This document shows positions 26,695 to 35,775 of a stretch of 64,000 nt of DNA, in pieces. Within the stretch, counting starts at the first letter, position 1. The number at the start of each line of letters is the position of its first letter. This DNA comes from Halothiobacillus sp045689735 (lineage in GTDB: Bacteria; Pseudomonadota; Gammaproteobacteria; Halothiobacillales; Halothiobacillaceae), in the NCBI RefSeq assembly GCF_045689735.1, contig NZ_CP142685.1, positions 1,674,001 through 1,738,000 on the forward strand. The letters run 5' to 3'. The notes under the pieces were generated by a model. It searched no databases and had not been told where the DNA came from. It worked only from the letters and a program-made list of their open reading frames with translations. Position numbers and translations under genes: made by a program.

Positions 26695-27230
26695 ATCAGG
26701 CTCAAAACAGTCAAAGCACCCCGTCCGACGAATGGCCGCGCATTCCGGAACTCATTCAGCGGCACGATCTGGTTCCCGTCGCCAAGCGGGGCGTTCTGAC
26801 GCTAATCGCCACCGTGGGCTGGGCGCTGTGGATTTATATGCTGCTCCCGCTGGGCGCGCTGCTGGCCTGGTGGTTTGGTTATCAACGGCTGGATATTTTC
26901 GTGCTGGCAGAACCCGGGAAAACCCTTGCGACCTTAACACTGTATTCGTTGATCATCCTGCTGGCCGGTTTGCTCTTTGTCTTCTGGGCCGTTTACAACT
27001 GGCTGCGCTTTCGTGGCATGGATCGGCGCAACGCGCCCAAGCCCGTCGGGGCGGAAGAGATCGCCCAGGCGTTTCACCTTCCTCGAGAGTCGGTGCAACT
27101 CGCGCAAGGCAGCGCGCATCTCATCTTCCACTTTGCCGAAGACGGACACATCACCCGAGTCACGGCCAGCGGCGCCCGGGCATTCAACGAAAACCCCAGG
27201 CCATCCCCAAATCACCCAACTAACGATTAG
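26691..27230 (+). CDS. pgaD: PNAG synthase accessory subunit PgaD
   Basis: A 179-residue protein with two membrane helices (about residues 37-60 and 80-103) and a charged cytosolic tail, the PgaD layout. Sequence conservation in this family is low; the position at the end of pgaABC and the 4-base overlap with pgaC support the call. Its last codons overlap the convergent yggX gene by 4 bases. Confidence 0.85.
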   Translation: MNQAQNSQSTPSDEWPRIPELIQRHDLVPVAKRGVLTLIATVGWALWIYMLLPLGALLAWWFGYQRLDIFVLAEPGKTLATLTLYSLIILLAGLLFVFWAVYNWLRFRGMDRRNAPKPVGAEEIAQAFHLPRESVQLAQGSAHLIFHFAEDGHITRVTASGARAFNENPRPSPNHPTND

Positions 27231-27511
27231 TCCGGAGAGGCCGGAGCCACATATCCGGCCACGGCGGCCAGCTCGCCGCCGCCGAACAGGAATTTCTGCA
27301 TTTCTTCTTCGAGGAATTTGCGCGCCTTGGGGTCGATCGGCGACAGGCGGTATTCATTGATCAGCATCGTCTGGTGGCCGCGCCAGGCCAGCCACGCCGC
27401 CTCGGAAACCTGCTCAAAAATACGCTGCCCCAGCGCGCCCGGATAGGGCGGCTTGTTGAGCCCCTTGGCTTCACACTGCAAACGGGCACAGAACACGGTG
27501 CGCTCAGTCAT
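27227..27511 (-). CDS. yggX: Oxidative-damage protection / Fe(II) trafficking protein YggX
   Basis: A 94-residue cytosolic protein with the family N-terminus RTVFCARLQCEAKGL and the WLAWRGHQTMLINEYRL core. It protects Fe-S clusters and may move Fe(II). GAGGAG lies seven bases before the ATG at 27511. It follows mutY by 44 bases, the common mutY-yggX pair. Confidence 0.95.
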   Translation of the reverse strand: MTERTVFCARLQCEAKGLNKPPYPGALGQRIFEQVSEAAWLAWRGHQTMLINEYRLSPIDPKARKFLEEEMQKFLFGGGELAAVAGYVAPASPD

Positions 27512-27555
27512 CATTTTTCTCCTCTCACCCAGTTCAATCCGGCCGCAACCGCGCT

Positions 27556-28629
27556 TCAATGAATCGATTCATTGGGCGGAAAATTCGCGGCCAATAGCGT
27601 CTGAATCGGTTTCGGCAAGCCGATATCCCGCGCAGCCAGCAAACGGTTTACCTCGAACCAAGCCCCATCGTCGGCTAAACCGACCGAGTCTGCCTTGGTG
27701 GTTTTCCGGACGGATGCCCGCAATTCAAAATGCGTAAAGCGGTGGGCGAACTGCGCCCAAGGCACGGCAGCGGTTGCGTTCGCGCAGACAGGCGATATGG
27801 ATTCCCCTGCTGCAGGCAAACCATGATCGGCGCTCACCCGACACTCCGGTAGGCACCACAATCCGCCCCATAGACCAACGGACGGACGGCGGGTCAGCCA
27901 GATCCGCTCGTCGGCATCAAACAAGGCCAGAAAAGTGGTCGTGCGCACCGGCAATGATCGACGAACACGGCGTGCCGGCAATTCATCGACCCGCCCTTCC
28001 TGCCAGGCGACACAGTCGGCAGACACCGGACAATCACTACATTGCGGCTGACTGCGCGTACACAGCGTCGCCCCCAGATCCATGATGGCCTGGGTGTAAT
28101 CGGCACTGCGGTAGGCCGGGGTATAGGCTCGGGCGCAATCGTATAGCCGATGGATGGTCGCGGCCTGCTCGATCGGCGTGTCAATTCCGGCATGACGCGC
28201 CATCACCCGTTTGACATTGCCATCGAGAATCGTCGCCGGCTCATCAAAAGCCTGCGCCATGATTGCCGCCGCCGTCGAAGCCCCCACGCCCGGCAGCGCC
28301 AACCAGCAGGCTAGGGTATCGGGAATCCCCTGCGCCACCATCACCCGGGCGGCCGCATGCAGATGCCGCGCACGCGCGTAGTAGCCCAAACCCGCCCACT
28401 GGGCGAGCACCGCATCCAGCGGTGCCGCCGCCAGCGCCTCCAGTGTTGGGAAGCGTGCCATGAAGCGTTCGAAATAGGCTTTAACGGTGTTAACCTGGGT
28501 TTGCTGCAGCATGATTTCCGAAACCCACACCCGATACGGTGTCCGCGGGTTTTGCCAGGGCAGATCGTGCCGGCCATGCGCATCGAACCAGCGCAGCAGC
28601 CGATCCGCGAACGCGGGTGACGCCGTCAC
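27556..28629 (-). CDS. mutY: A/G-specific adenine glycosylase
   Basis: A 357-residue repair enzyme removing A opposite 8-oxoG. The EIMLQQTQV segment, helix-hairpin-helix LPGVGASTAAAI with catalytic Asp in ILDGNVKRV, and the four-Cys cluster loop (C-x6-C-x2-C-x5-C in LCTRSQPQCSDCPVSADC) are all intact. A C-terminal NUDIX-like domain for 8-oxoG recognition follows. It overlaps the upstream AsmA gene by four bases. Confidence 0.96.
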   Translation of the reverse strand: MTASPAFADRLLRWFDAHGRHDLPWQNPRTPYRVWVSEIMLQQTQVNTVKAYFERFMARFPTLEALAAAPLDAVLAQWAGLGYYARARHLHAAARVMVAQGIPDTLACWLALPGVGASTAAAIMAQAFDEPATILDGNVKRVMARHAGIDTPIEQAATIHRLYDCARAYTPAYRSADYTQAIMDLGATLCTRSQPQCSDCPVSADCVAWQEGRVDELPARRVRRSLPVRTTTFLALFDADERIWLTRRPSVGLWGGLWCLPECRVSADHGLPAAGESISPVCANATAAVPWAQFAHRFTHFELRASVRKTTKADSVGLADDGAWFEVNRLLAARDIGLPKPIQTLLAANFPPNESIH

Positions 28630-31013
28630 AACCCCAGCCCTTTCAGCAGATTTTGCACCGGCGCCGCACCCGGCCCCAAGCGTTTGTCGAGTTCCTGATT
28701 CACCCGGTTTTCCAGACGCTGCTTGGCCTGATCTTTCATGACCGCAGCCATATCAATGCCAAATTTGGGCTGGGCGAATGTTCCGGTGATCTTGATCGGC
28801 ACCGTCAATTGCCGGAGTTTGTCGAGCGCCTTGCCGCCTTGGCCGGTTGCGGTGTTGACCACCACCACATTCAAGAGATAGTCCAACACCTGCCGGGGCA
28901 GATCGACCGAACCTTTGCCCGCCACCCGCAGCAGCGGCGAGGCGCCCGTCAAATCCTCATTACGAACAATTCCCCGAGCGATCTGCACAGTGCCACCAAG
29001 GTTGGAAAAATCCGTCGATTGCTCGGCCGGAACCGGCGCCGTCTCCCCCTGCAGACGCGCTTGCGCCGCACGGAGCATGTACCCGAGATCGACCCCTTTG
29101 ACTTTGCCGTTTGCCAATGAAAAACGGCCATTCCCGCCCAGATTTTCTAGCAGCTGCCCGACCGTGCCACCCTGACTCGTGAGCGCGGCGCTGACATCCC
29201 CCGTGCCCATCAGGCGATCTTCATGCATCACGGCCTTCAAGGCCGGCTGCAACGCAATGTGGTTGGCCGTCACATTCAATTGATAGGCCGGCTGCGCCGC
29301 GCGAACATCCAGCGCCCCAGCAGTTTTCACCGCGCCGTCGAAGGCGTTGAAATCCAGCTGCGTGACCCGCAGCAGGCCGTTCGCTGTCTGCGCCGCCAGC
29401 ACAAATTGCCCCAGCGTGACATCGCGCAAAGCCACCTTATCCAACGCCAACCGCGCATCCAGATTCAGTCGGCGCAAGGGCTCGACCGGCAACGGGATGG
29501 GTGTCTGATTCACGGCCACCGGCGAAATCGACGATTCCCGGGCACCCTCGGCACCGGCGGACTTATCCGGCGTCTTGTTCTCGGAGGACGAAGGCGGCGG
29601 CAGATAGGGAGACAAATTCCATGCCCCGCCCGCCAACCGAGCCCACAATTTTCCTGTGGCCAAATCGGCCACGCCGATTTGCCCGGTCAGGGTTTGGCCA
29701 TCCAGCGAGAACTGGAGCTGATTCAGCATGGCCTGCTGGGGCGTGATGGCGACTTGTCCCGTCAGTGCGCATTCGGTCAGCGCCTTGTCCGAGGCCATCG
29801 ACGGCACACGATACTTCCAGGCAACCGCCAGTTCGCGCGGGTTAAATGGCGCGACCGTCACCGGGCCATCCACATGCAGCGCGCCACCGAACCCGGTCAT
29901 CGTCAGCGAAGTCGTCACCGACAGCGGCGAGGAACGGATCTGCCAATTGCTCAATGAAGCCTTACCTGCGGGCCAATCGACCAGGGCAGCGCCCTGCGCG
30001 GCCAGATTGATTTCTCCCGTGTGGGTTGCCAGCCCCTGAATGACGCCATTGACTTTTAAACCACGGGCAATGTACTGCCCCCCGCCCCAGTCAGCCTGCA
30101 CCTCACCGCTGAGCTGAGCACTGACCCGCGTCAAACCGAACCCGCGCTCAAAACTGGCATCCAGGGTAAATTGCGGCACGCGAGCCAAGGTCTTCAGCCA
30201 GTCCACCGTCATCGACGGGCTTTGCCATTGCAGTTGTACAACCCGAGGCAGCTGCGCCGGATAGGCACCGCCCACCTGATTCAAGGCCGCATCCACCGAG
30301 ACTTGATCCGCCCGCAGTTCAGCCCCGCCGGGCAGGGAAACCTGCGCGGACAGGCGCACCGAACCGCCCAATTCCCCCAATTTCGCCGCCACCAGACGAT
30401 AGTCCGCCTGCAACGATACGGGCGTCACCGCCCCCGGAGCCAACGCACCGACCATCGCATCCAAGGATGAAATCGCCACCTGCTGCCCGGTCGCCGCATC
30501 CTGCCAATCCAGCGTCGCATGACGAATCTCGACCCCACCCACCGTCAACGCCAGTGCAGAAGGAGCCGACGGCGATGCGGCTGCCGTTACCGGGGGCGCC
30601 TTCGATGCGGGGCGTGCCAGCAAATCCGCCCAGTTCGTCACACCCGCGCGATTTCTGGCCAGATGGATCACCGCCCCATCGAGCACCAGTTTGCCCACGA
30701 CAAACTGCCCCTTCAGCAGTGGCCAGAACGCCGCCTTGGCTTCGATCGTTTTCGCCTCAACCATCTGATCGGGAGAAAACCCCGGCGCGTTGCTCATCGC
30801 AACCGATTCCAACCGCACCCCCAACCAGGGGAAAACGCTCACATGAATCGGGCCATTGAACTGCACGATCCGGCCGGTTTTTTCCTGCACCAGCGCGGCA
30901 ATCTGCTGTTTGTAATCATTTGGATTGACCGTCGCAAGAAACACCCCGGCGGCGATCACCAACAAAACCAGTAACAACAGCACGGCCAATAGCATGCGTT
31001 TAACCCAAATCAT
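28626..31013 (-). CDS. AsmA family protein
   Basis: A 795-residue protein anchored by one N-terminal helix (LLAVLLLLVLLVIAAGVFL) with the AsmA N-terminal motif NPNDYKQQIAALVQEKTGR and a C-terminal AsmA-like domain (GNGRFSLANGKVKGVDL). Most of the chain is periplasmic and beta-rich, as in lipid-bridging AsmA proteins. AGGAGG lies six bases before the ATG at 31013, so the upstream in-frame extension is not used. It is linked to mutY, as in many gammaproteobacteria. Confidence 0.88.
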   Translation of the reverse strand: MIWVKRMLLAVLLLLVLLVIAAGVFLATVNPNDYKQQIAALVQEKTGRIVQFNGPIHVSVFPWLGVRLESVAMSNAPGFSPDQMVEAKTIEAKAAFWPLLKGQFVVGKLVLDGAVIHLARNRAGVTNWADLLARPASKAPPVTAAASPSAPSALALTVGGVEIRHATLDWQDAATGQQVAISSLDAMVGALAPGAVTPVSLQADYRLVAAKLGELGGSVRLSAQVSLPGGAELRADQVSVDAALNQVGGAYPAQLPRVVQLQWQSPSMTVDWLKTLARVPQFTLDASFERGFGLTRVSAQLSGEVQADWGGGQYIARGLKVNGVIQGLATHTGEINLAAQGAALVDWPAGKASLSNWQIRSSPLSVTTSLTMTGFGGALHVDGPVTVAPFNPRELAVAWKYRVPSMASDKALTECALTGQVAITPQQAMLNQLQFSLDGQTLTGQIGVADLATGKLWARLAGGAWNLSPYLPPPSSSENKTPDKSAGAEGARESSISPVAVNQTPIPLPVEPLRRLNLDARLALDKVALRDVTLGQFVLAAQTANGLLRVTQLDFNAFDGAVKTAGALDVRAAQPAYQLNVTANHIALQPALKAVMHEDRLMGTGDVSAALTSQGGTVGQLLENLGGNGRFSLANGKVKGVDLGYMLRAAQARLQGETAPVPAEQSTDFSNLGGTVQIARGIVRNEDLTGASPLLRVAGKGSVDLPRQVLDYLLNVVVVNTATGQGGKALDKLRQLTVPIKITGTFAQPKFGIDMAAVMKDQAKQRLENRVNQELDKRLGPGAAPVQNLLKGLGL

Positions 31014-31067
31014 TGCTGCCTCCTGCTCAAAAGCCGCCTTCATTTGAGACGAAAAATGCCGCCGCCT

Positions 31068-31235
31068 AGCAGTCCGTTGAAAAACTGTTTTCAACGGACT
31101 GTTAAGGCAAACCATGGATGGCTTGCACGAAGATCAACCACACTAAGTGATTGGTCTTTCTAGGCTAGTTCGGACATGCGACGCGGTTCGCCGAGTTGAA
31201 AAAGGGCAGGAAAGCCCTTTTTCAACTCCCTGCTC
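31068..31235. repeat. Composite dispersed repeat, copy A
   Basis: The left end is a hairpin (CAGTCCGTTGAAAA and TTTTCAACGGACTG); then come a conserved bridge with CCATGGATGGCTTGCACGA and TAAGTGATTG, a variable centre, and a right-end hairpin (GTTGAAAAAGGG ... CCCTTTTTCAAC around AGGAAAG). The same modules in the same order, inverted, form the element at 53926-54136. It fills most of the 330-base gap between the AsmA gene and moaD and contains no gene. Confidence 0.8.
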
Positions 31236-31343
31236 GTGCCACGACAGAACCATCTTTAAATGCGGGCGACTTTAGCAGACAATGTCGAGCCTATCTTATA
31301 CCGAGTGGCTCACCATAGCCGCCCAGCCGAATCTCCTGAGCCT

Positions 31344-31571
31344 ATGACGGTCACCATCAAATTTTTTGCCAGCCTCCGCGAACGCTTCAATCAAGAAGAA
31401 GTGCAGCTTGCACAGACCCCAGCCACCGTAGCCGATGCTTGGCAGGCAGTTGCATCCAGCCCCCGACCGGCAAACATTCTGGCCGCAGTGAATCATGAAT
31501 ATGTCGGCTTCGATCATCCACTTCAGCCGGGGGATGAGGTCGCTTTCTTCCCCCCCGTAACCGGCGGTTGA
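31344..31571 (+). CDS. moaD: Molybdopterin synthase small subunit MoaD
   Basis: A 75-residue ubiquitin-fold protein ending in PPVTGG, the C-terminal Gly-Gly that becomes a thiocarboxylate. It donates sulfur to the pterin precursor together with MoaE. No moaE or other moa gene is within the window. A related ThiS/MoaD-like role in another pathway is possible. The ATG at 31344 is chosen because the upstream extension is not family-like. Confidence 0.85.
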   Translation: MTVTIKFFASLRERFNQEEVQLAQTPATVADAWQAVASSPRPANILAAVNHEYVGFDHPLQPGDEVAFFPPVTGG

Positions 31572-31594
31572 TCCGGCAAACTGAGGGGTTTCTC

Positions 31595-31942
31595 ATGGAC
31601 GCGCAACAGCAACAAATCCTGACCCGCCGCTTACGCTTCATTCGACGCTGGCCCGCCATCGCTGGACTCGTGGCTCTGCTCACGCTCGGGTTTTACGGCT
31701 GGGTATTCATCAAGCAGCCGCTGCTCGTCAACCCCCAGTCCGTCATTCAGCTCGTTCAGATGCCCTCACCGGATTCCGCAACGCTGACTTTGCTCGCCGT
31801 CATCGCGCCGATTCTGTTTCTCACCGTCGGGGGCTTGATCTTGCTGCTCCTGCTGTTCGTCACCCTCGGGCTGATTAACGAGGGTCGGTTGATCCGTCAA
31901 ATCCTGGCGCAAACCGAGGCAACAACCGCCAAAAAAATCTGA
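31595..31942 (+). CDS. Small two-helix membrane protein, unknown
   Basis: A 115-residue protein with helices at about residues 24-42 and 65-95, a polar Gln-rich N-terminus and a charged C-terminus (NEGRLIRQIL). GAGGGG lies about 8 bases before the ATG at 31595, 23 bases after moaD, so it is probably cotranscribed with it. I recognise no family. After it, 31943-32146 holds nothing I can identify. Confidence 0.6.
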   Translation: MDAQQQQILTRRLRFIRRWPAIAGLVALLTLGFYGWVFIKQPLLVNPQSVIQLVQMPSPDSATLTLLAVIAPILFLTVGGLILLLLLFVTLGLINEGRLIRQILAQTEATTAKKI

Positions 31943-32146
31943 AGGCGCGCGCAGAGGAAAAAGGGAATTTTTCCACCCAATACCAAGCGACCACTTTCGC
32001 CCCGTTCATTGCCTCACTGCAGTTTTTTTGTGATGATTCTGTCAGACAAATGCGTTAAAACGGAATCATTGATGGGCGCATCGTCTCGATCCCTCAGATC
32101 TTTTGGTCGCCTCAGCCCCCTGGTCGCATCAACTGGAGAAATGGAT

Positions 32147-32458
32147 ATGTCTCTCACCAAAAAACCCCTGAAAACCCGTCCCGTATGCAAAGTCACCTTC
32201 ACCCTACCCGCCCATGCTACCCAGGGCGCAAAGCAAGTGATGCTGGTCGGTGACTTCAACGAATGGTCAGAAGATTCTCACCCATTGAAACAGGCCAAGA
32301 CAGACGGCAGCTTCAGCATTACGGTGGATTTGCCCGTTGAGCAAGCTTTCCAGTTTCGCTACCTCGTGGACGGCACCCGCTGGCAGAACGACGAAGCGGC
32401 GGATGCCTACACCCCCACGCCTTTCGGCAACGAGCAGAACAGCGTGGTGCACACCTGA
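32147..32458 (+). CDS. Stand-alone CBM48 (isoamylase N-terminal-like) glycogen-binding protein
   Basis: A 103-residue protein made almost only of one early-set domain: VTFTLPA, VMLVGDFNEWSEDSHPL, FQFRYLVDGTRWQNDEAADAY. These are the strands and Trp positions of CBM48/AMPK-beta glycogen-binding modules. There is no enzyme domain. GGAG lies eight bases before the ATG at 32147. It precedes a hexose-6-phosphate mutarotase gene, which fits glycogen or sugar metabolism. Its partner is unknown. Confidence 0.78.
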   Translation: MSLTKKPLKTRPVCKVTFTLPAHATQGAKQVMLVGDFNEWSEDSHPLKQAKTDGSFSITVDLPVEQAFQFRYLVDGTRWQNDEAADAYTPTPFGNEQNSVVHT

Positions 32459-32646
32459 ACTTGCATCCAGCACGCGCCGCCTGCGGACTGGTTCCGGTTG
32501 AGCTTCAAAATTCCGCTCAATAAAGGCGCGGGCTTCCTCGTGAACCCGGTCGCCGGAGGCATTGAGCCGCTGCCCCGGCTTGGTTCTTCGCTAGCTTCGT
32601 CTGACTCTTAAATTTTCCCGATTCATCAACAAGGAATGATTCCCGT

Positions 32647-33540
32647 ATGTCCCTCCTGAACCAACTCCAAACCCGTTTCGACCAAGTTGCCGGCCTGCGC
32701 TTCATTCAGCAAGACGCCCTGGTTCTCGCCATCATCGACACCCCACTCGCCGAGGCGCGCATCGCGGTGCAAGGGGCACAACTGATCGAATGGCGCCCCA
32801 AAAGCGAACAGAAGGCGGTCGTTTGGTGCGCCGAGGCGCCCACCTATGAAACAGGAAAATCGGTTCGTGGCGGCATACCCATCTGCTGGCCCTGGTTCGG
32901 TAATCACCCGACTCTCAACATGGCGCACGGGTTTGTCCGCACCCGGGATTGGCAGCTCATCGGTGCCCAGCGCAGCACGGAAGGCATCCTCAGCCTGCAC
33001 TGGCGCCTGACCGATTCGCCGGACACCCGTGCAATCTGGCCACATGCTTTCGAACTGGATGTGCTGATGCACATCGGCCAGGAATTGCGCGTGCAACTGG
33101 TCACCCACAACACCGGCAACGCCCCCCTCGGCATCACCCAGGGTCTGCATACCTATCTGCATATTGGCGACACCCGCAGCGTGATTATTCGCGGACTCGA
33201 AGGCGGCTTTTATCTCGACAAACTCAATGGGTTTGCCCGCACCCCGCAAGACGATGTCATTACCATCAGCGGGGCACTGGATCGAATTTACTTTGGCACC
33301 ACCCACACCGTCGAAGTGGAGGACACCGAGTTCAATCGCGTGATTGTCGTCGCCAAAGAGGGCAGCCATTCCACCGTGGTTTGGAACCCGGACGAACAAG
33401 TGCCCGCCGGGATGCGCCCGGAAGAATCGCGGGTGATGGTGTGCGTCGAAGCCGTCAATGCCGCAGACGACACCATCAGCGTGGCGCCGGGCGAGCGCAA
33501 GATCCTGGGAACAACCCTGTCTGTACGACACATGAGCTAA
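32647..33540 (+). CDS. D-hexose-6-phosphate mutarotase (YeaD family)
   Basis: A 297-residue galactose mutarotase-fold enzyme interconverting anomers of glucose 6-phosphate. Family segments GGIPICWPWFG, AHGFVRTRDW, the catalytic His region QGLHTYLHIGD, and VVWNPD are present. AAGGAA lies 11 bases before the ATG. The 188-base gap before it has no clear feature. Confidence 0.88.
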   Translation: MSLLNQLQTRFDQVAGLRFIQQDALVLAIIDTPLAEARIAVQGAQLIEWRPKSEQKAVVWCAEAPTYETGKSVRGGIPICWPWFGNHPTLNMAHGFVRTRDWQLIGAQRSTEGILSLHWRLTDSPDTRAIWPHAFELDVLMHIGQELRVQLVTHNTGNAPLGITQGLHTYLHIGDTRSVIIRGLEGGFYLDKLNGFARTPQDDVITISGALDRIYFGTTHTVEVEDTEFNRVIVVAKEGSHSTVVWNPDEQVPAGMRPEESRVMVCVEAVNAADDTISVAPGERKILGTTLSVRHMS

Positions 33541-33548
33541 GCGCTAGG

Positions 33549-33578
33549 GGCGCGCAGATTGAATCAGCGCGCCTCGTT
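33549..33578 (+). terminator. Possible terminator of the mutarotase gene
   Basis: GGCGCGC and GCGCGCC form a 7-bp GC-only stem around an 11-base loop, followed by TCGTTTT. The T-run is short, so termination strength is uncertain. Confidence 0.55.
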
Positions 33579-33662
33579 TTGGGCAAGAACCGCCCAACGC
33601 GAAAACAACACAATCCATTGATTAGAAAAACCGTTTCTGGCGCACACCGCGAAACAGATGGT

Positions 33663-34367
33663 TTAACCCAGCATCAACCGCTGCAACCGCATCACTGCCC
33701 GATCCAGTTGCTGGGCATCAAGCGGCGACAGGTTCATGAACTCCGCGCCGAAAATCCATTCCCCCTTGGCCACGATACGCTGGTTGCGGATGATCATCTG
33801 CACGGAAAGATCCACCATCCCCTCAATGCGAATCTTCACGGGCGCGAGCTGAACCCCTTCAGCCAACCCAATCGCCTGATCAGGTCGGAGCGCCATGGCA
33901 CATCCGGCGGCCGACAGATCATCAATCCGCCCCAGCCAAACCGTACTGGTCGTTGGCTGCACAAAGGCGATCGAGGCCGTAATATCTGGCGGAATCCCCA
34001 CCCGGAACACGCTGCGGCGCTGCAAGCGTTCGAGCATCGCGGGGTAAGGCAATTCATAGTAGCGATCCGTCCCTTCGATCTTTTCGCGCAGCGTCTCCAC
34101 ATAGAACCAAGAGACCAACTGATCAATCAGTGCCTGAACGCGCACCCGAGGCGCCAGCGATAAATGACGCCGCACCAGCTCCGGCGGTTGATCGACCAGA
34201 AACCGCCGACGCTCTGGATCATTGGCCACCATACTCACCGGCGCCTGAAAGGATTCATCGCCTTCCGGGATTAACTGGAAATGTCCGCGTTGCTCAAAGT
34301 GTCGCGCGATGATCTTGTCAATCACCCGCGGCGTTTGCACGGTAATGATGTCATCAGTGGGCTGCAT
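33663..34367 (-). CDS. PilZ-domain cyclic di-GMP receptor (YcgR-like)
   Basis: A 234-residue cytosolic protein: N-terminal YcgR-type beta domain (about residues 10-115) and a C-terminal PilZ domain. The cyclic di-GMP signature is present as RLQRRSVFRV (RxxxR) and DDLSAAGCAM (DxSxxG). In a bacterium with PGA and type IV pili here, and no flagellar genes in the window, it could act on either. The ATG at 34367 has GGAAG about 7 bases upstream. Confidence 0.82.
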   Translation of the reverse strand: MQPTDDIITVQTPRVIDKIIARHFEQRGHFQLIPEGDESFQAPVSMVANDPERRRFLVDQPPELVRRHLSLAPRVRVQALIDQLVSWFYVETLREKIEGTDRYYELPYPAMLERLQRRSVFRVGIPPDITASIAFVQPTTSTVWLGRIDDLSAAGCAMALRPDQAIGLAEGVQLAPVKIRIEGMVDLSVQMIIRNQRIVAKGEWIFGAEFMNLSPLDAQQLDRAVMRLQRLMLG

Positions 34368-34559
34368 GGTCAGGCTTCCCGGTCGAATCGCGCATGAGAT
34401 TGGCAAAAAAGAAGCGGCAGGATAACGGGCAAACCAAGACTTGGAAAGATCGTTATCGTCCACGATGCCACGCCAATTGCAGAAAATGTCGCCTCATGGG
34501 GTGGCTGGTTACTTTAGAATGCCAACCCACTCTTTCCCCCAACGAACCGGCTATCCCCT

Positions 34560-35162
34560 ATGAGTCACGGCCTTCACACCCATGCCCCCCATGACGATGC
34601 GGTGCATCACGCGGCGCACGCCGATGAGCATGCCAGCGAACCGACAACCAAGAAGCACTCTCTCAACCAGTGGGTTGCCATTTTCACCGCCATTCTTGCC
34701 GCGCTGGGCGCGATGGTGAGTTATCAGGGCAGCAACCTCATGAACGAAGTCTTGCTCTATAAGAATGATGCCGTCCTGAAGAAAACCAAGGCGACGGATG
34801 AATGGAATTACTATCAGGCGGTCAGCACGAAATCCCATTTGATGGAAATGGCGCTGGTCTTGGCCTCACCGGAAAAGACGGCGGATTTCAAGGCCAAGAT
34901 TGCCAAGTACGAGGCGCAAAAAGGCGAAATTAAAGCCCGCGCCAACAGCCTGGAGAAAGAATCGACCGAGGCCAATGAGGAAGCCGCGCGCCTCAACCGC
35001 CCGCATCATCACTTGGAAATTGCGATGATTTTCTTCCAGATCGCCATCTCGCTGGCATCCATCACGGCACTGACCGGTCGGCGCTGGCTGTTCTTTCTCG
35101 GCCTGGGCAGCGCCGCAGTAGGCATCGGCCTGTGGGGGCTCGCCTTGAGTGCCATGGCATGA
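34560..35162 (+). CDS. DUF4337 domain protein
   Basis: A 200-residue protein with a His-rich N-terminus (HTHAPHDDAVHHAAHADEH), one helix at about 39-55, a long charged coiled-coil segment (about 95-145), and two C-terminal helices. This layout fits DUF4337. Function is unknown. The PAP2 gene starts at its stop codon. Confidence 0.75.
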   Translation: MSHGLHTHAPHDDAVHHAAHADEHASEPTTKKHSLNQWVAIFTAILAALGAMVSYQGSNLMNEVLLYKNDAVLKKTKATDEWNYYQAVSTKSHLMEMALVLASPEKTADFKAKIAKYEAQKGEIKARANSLEKESTEANEEAARLNRPHHHLEIAMIFFQIAISLASITALTGRRWLFFLGLGSAAVGIGLWGLALSAMA

Positions 35163-35773
35163 CGCTCACGGCACTGCGTGACTCCTGGCTCTATCAATGG
35201 CATGGTGCCAACGAAGCCCTGTTCCTGTGGTTGAACCACGCTCAATGGCCGGGTAAAGATGCACTTGCCGCAGCCGGCACCTTCATAGGCGATCATCGCT
35301 GGTTTCCGGTGTATCTCGCCGTAGCGCTGACGATTGCTTACCGAAAACCGGCTTGGATCAAACCAGATCGACTCTTGGTATTTGTTTGGTCGTATTTGCT
35401 AAGTTGGCTGATCATCGCCCAACTCAAACCAGCACTGGACTTTCCGCGCCCCTTAAGCGCGCTGGGTGAATCTTGGGTGCATGTGGTCGGGCGTCCCGAG
35501 CTTCATCACAGTTTCCCCTCAGGACACAGTACCTTCGTATTTCTGCTGCTCTTCAGCCTCAGCCCCGGTGCCGCCATGCCGATTCGATGGGGACTGATCG
35601 GGCTGGCATTCTGGGTCGCCTGGTCACGCATTGCCGTTGGCGCGCATTTTCCGGCGGATGTCCTCGGTGGCGCGCTGCTTGGGATCTTTTGTGTTATGGT
35701 GGTCACCAGCGTTCTGCATCTTGTTTGTCCACGCGACGATATTCTGCCGCCGACCCGGGATCCGCAGGAATAA
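35159..35773 (+). CDS. PAP2-family membrane phosphatase
   Basis: A 204-residue membrane protein with the three phosphatase motifs: KPALDFPRP, PSGHS, and SRIAVGAHFPADVLGG. Likely substrates are undecaprenyl pyrophosphate or other lipid phosphates; lipid A phosphatases share this fold. The ATG overlaps the upstream stop by four bases (ATGA). It ends 3 bases from the convergent pfk gene. Confidence 0.85.
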   Translation: MTLTALRDSWLYQWHGANEALFLWLNHAQWPGKDALAAAGTFIGDHRWFPVYLAVALTIAYRKPAWIKPDRLLVFVWSYLLSWLIIAQLKPALDFPRPLSALGESWVHVVGRPELHHSFPSGHSTFVFLLLFSLSPGAAMPIRWGLIGLAFWVAWSRIAVGAHFPADVLGGALLGIFCVMVVTSVLHLVCPRDDILPPTRDPQE

Positions 35774-35775
35774 AC

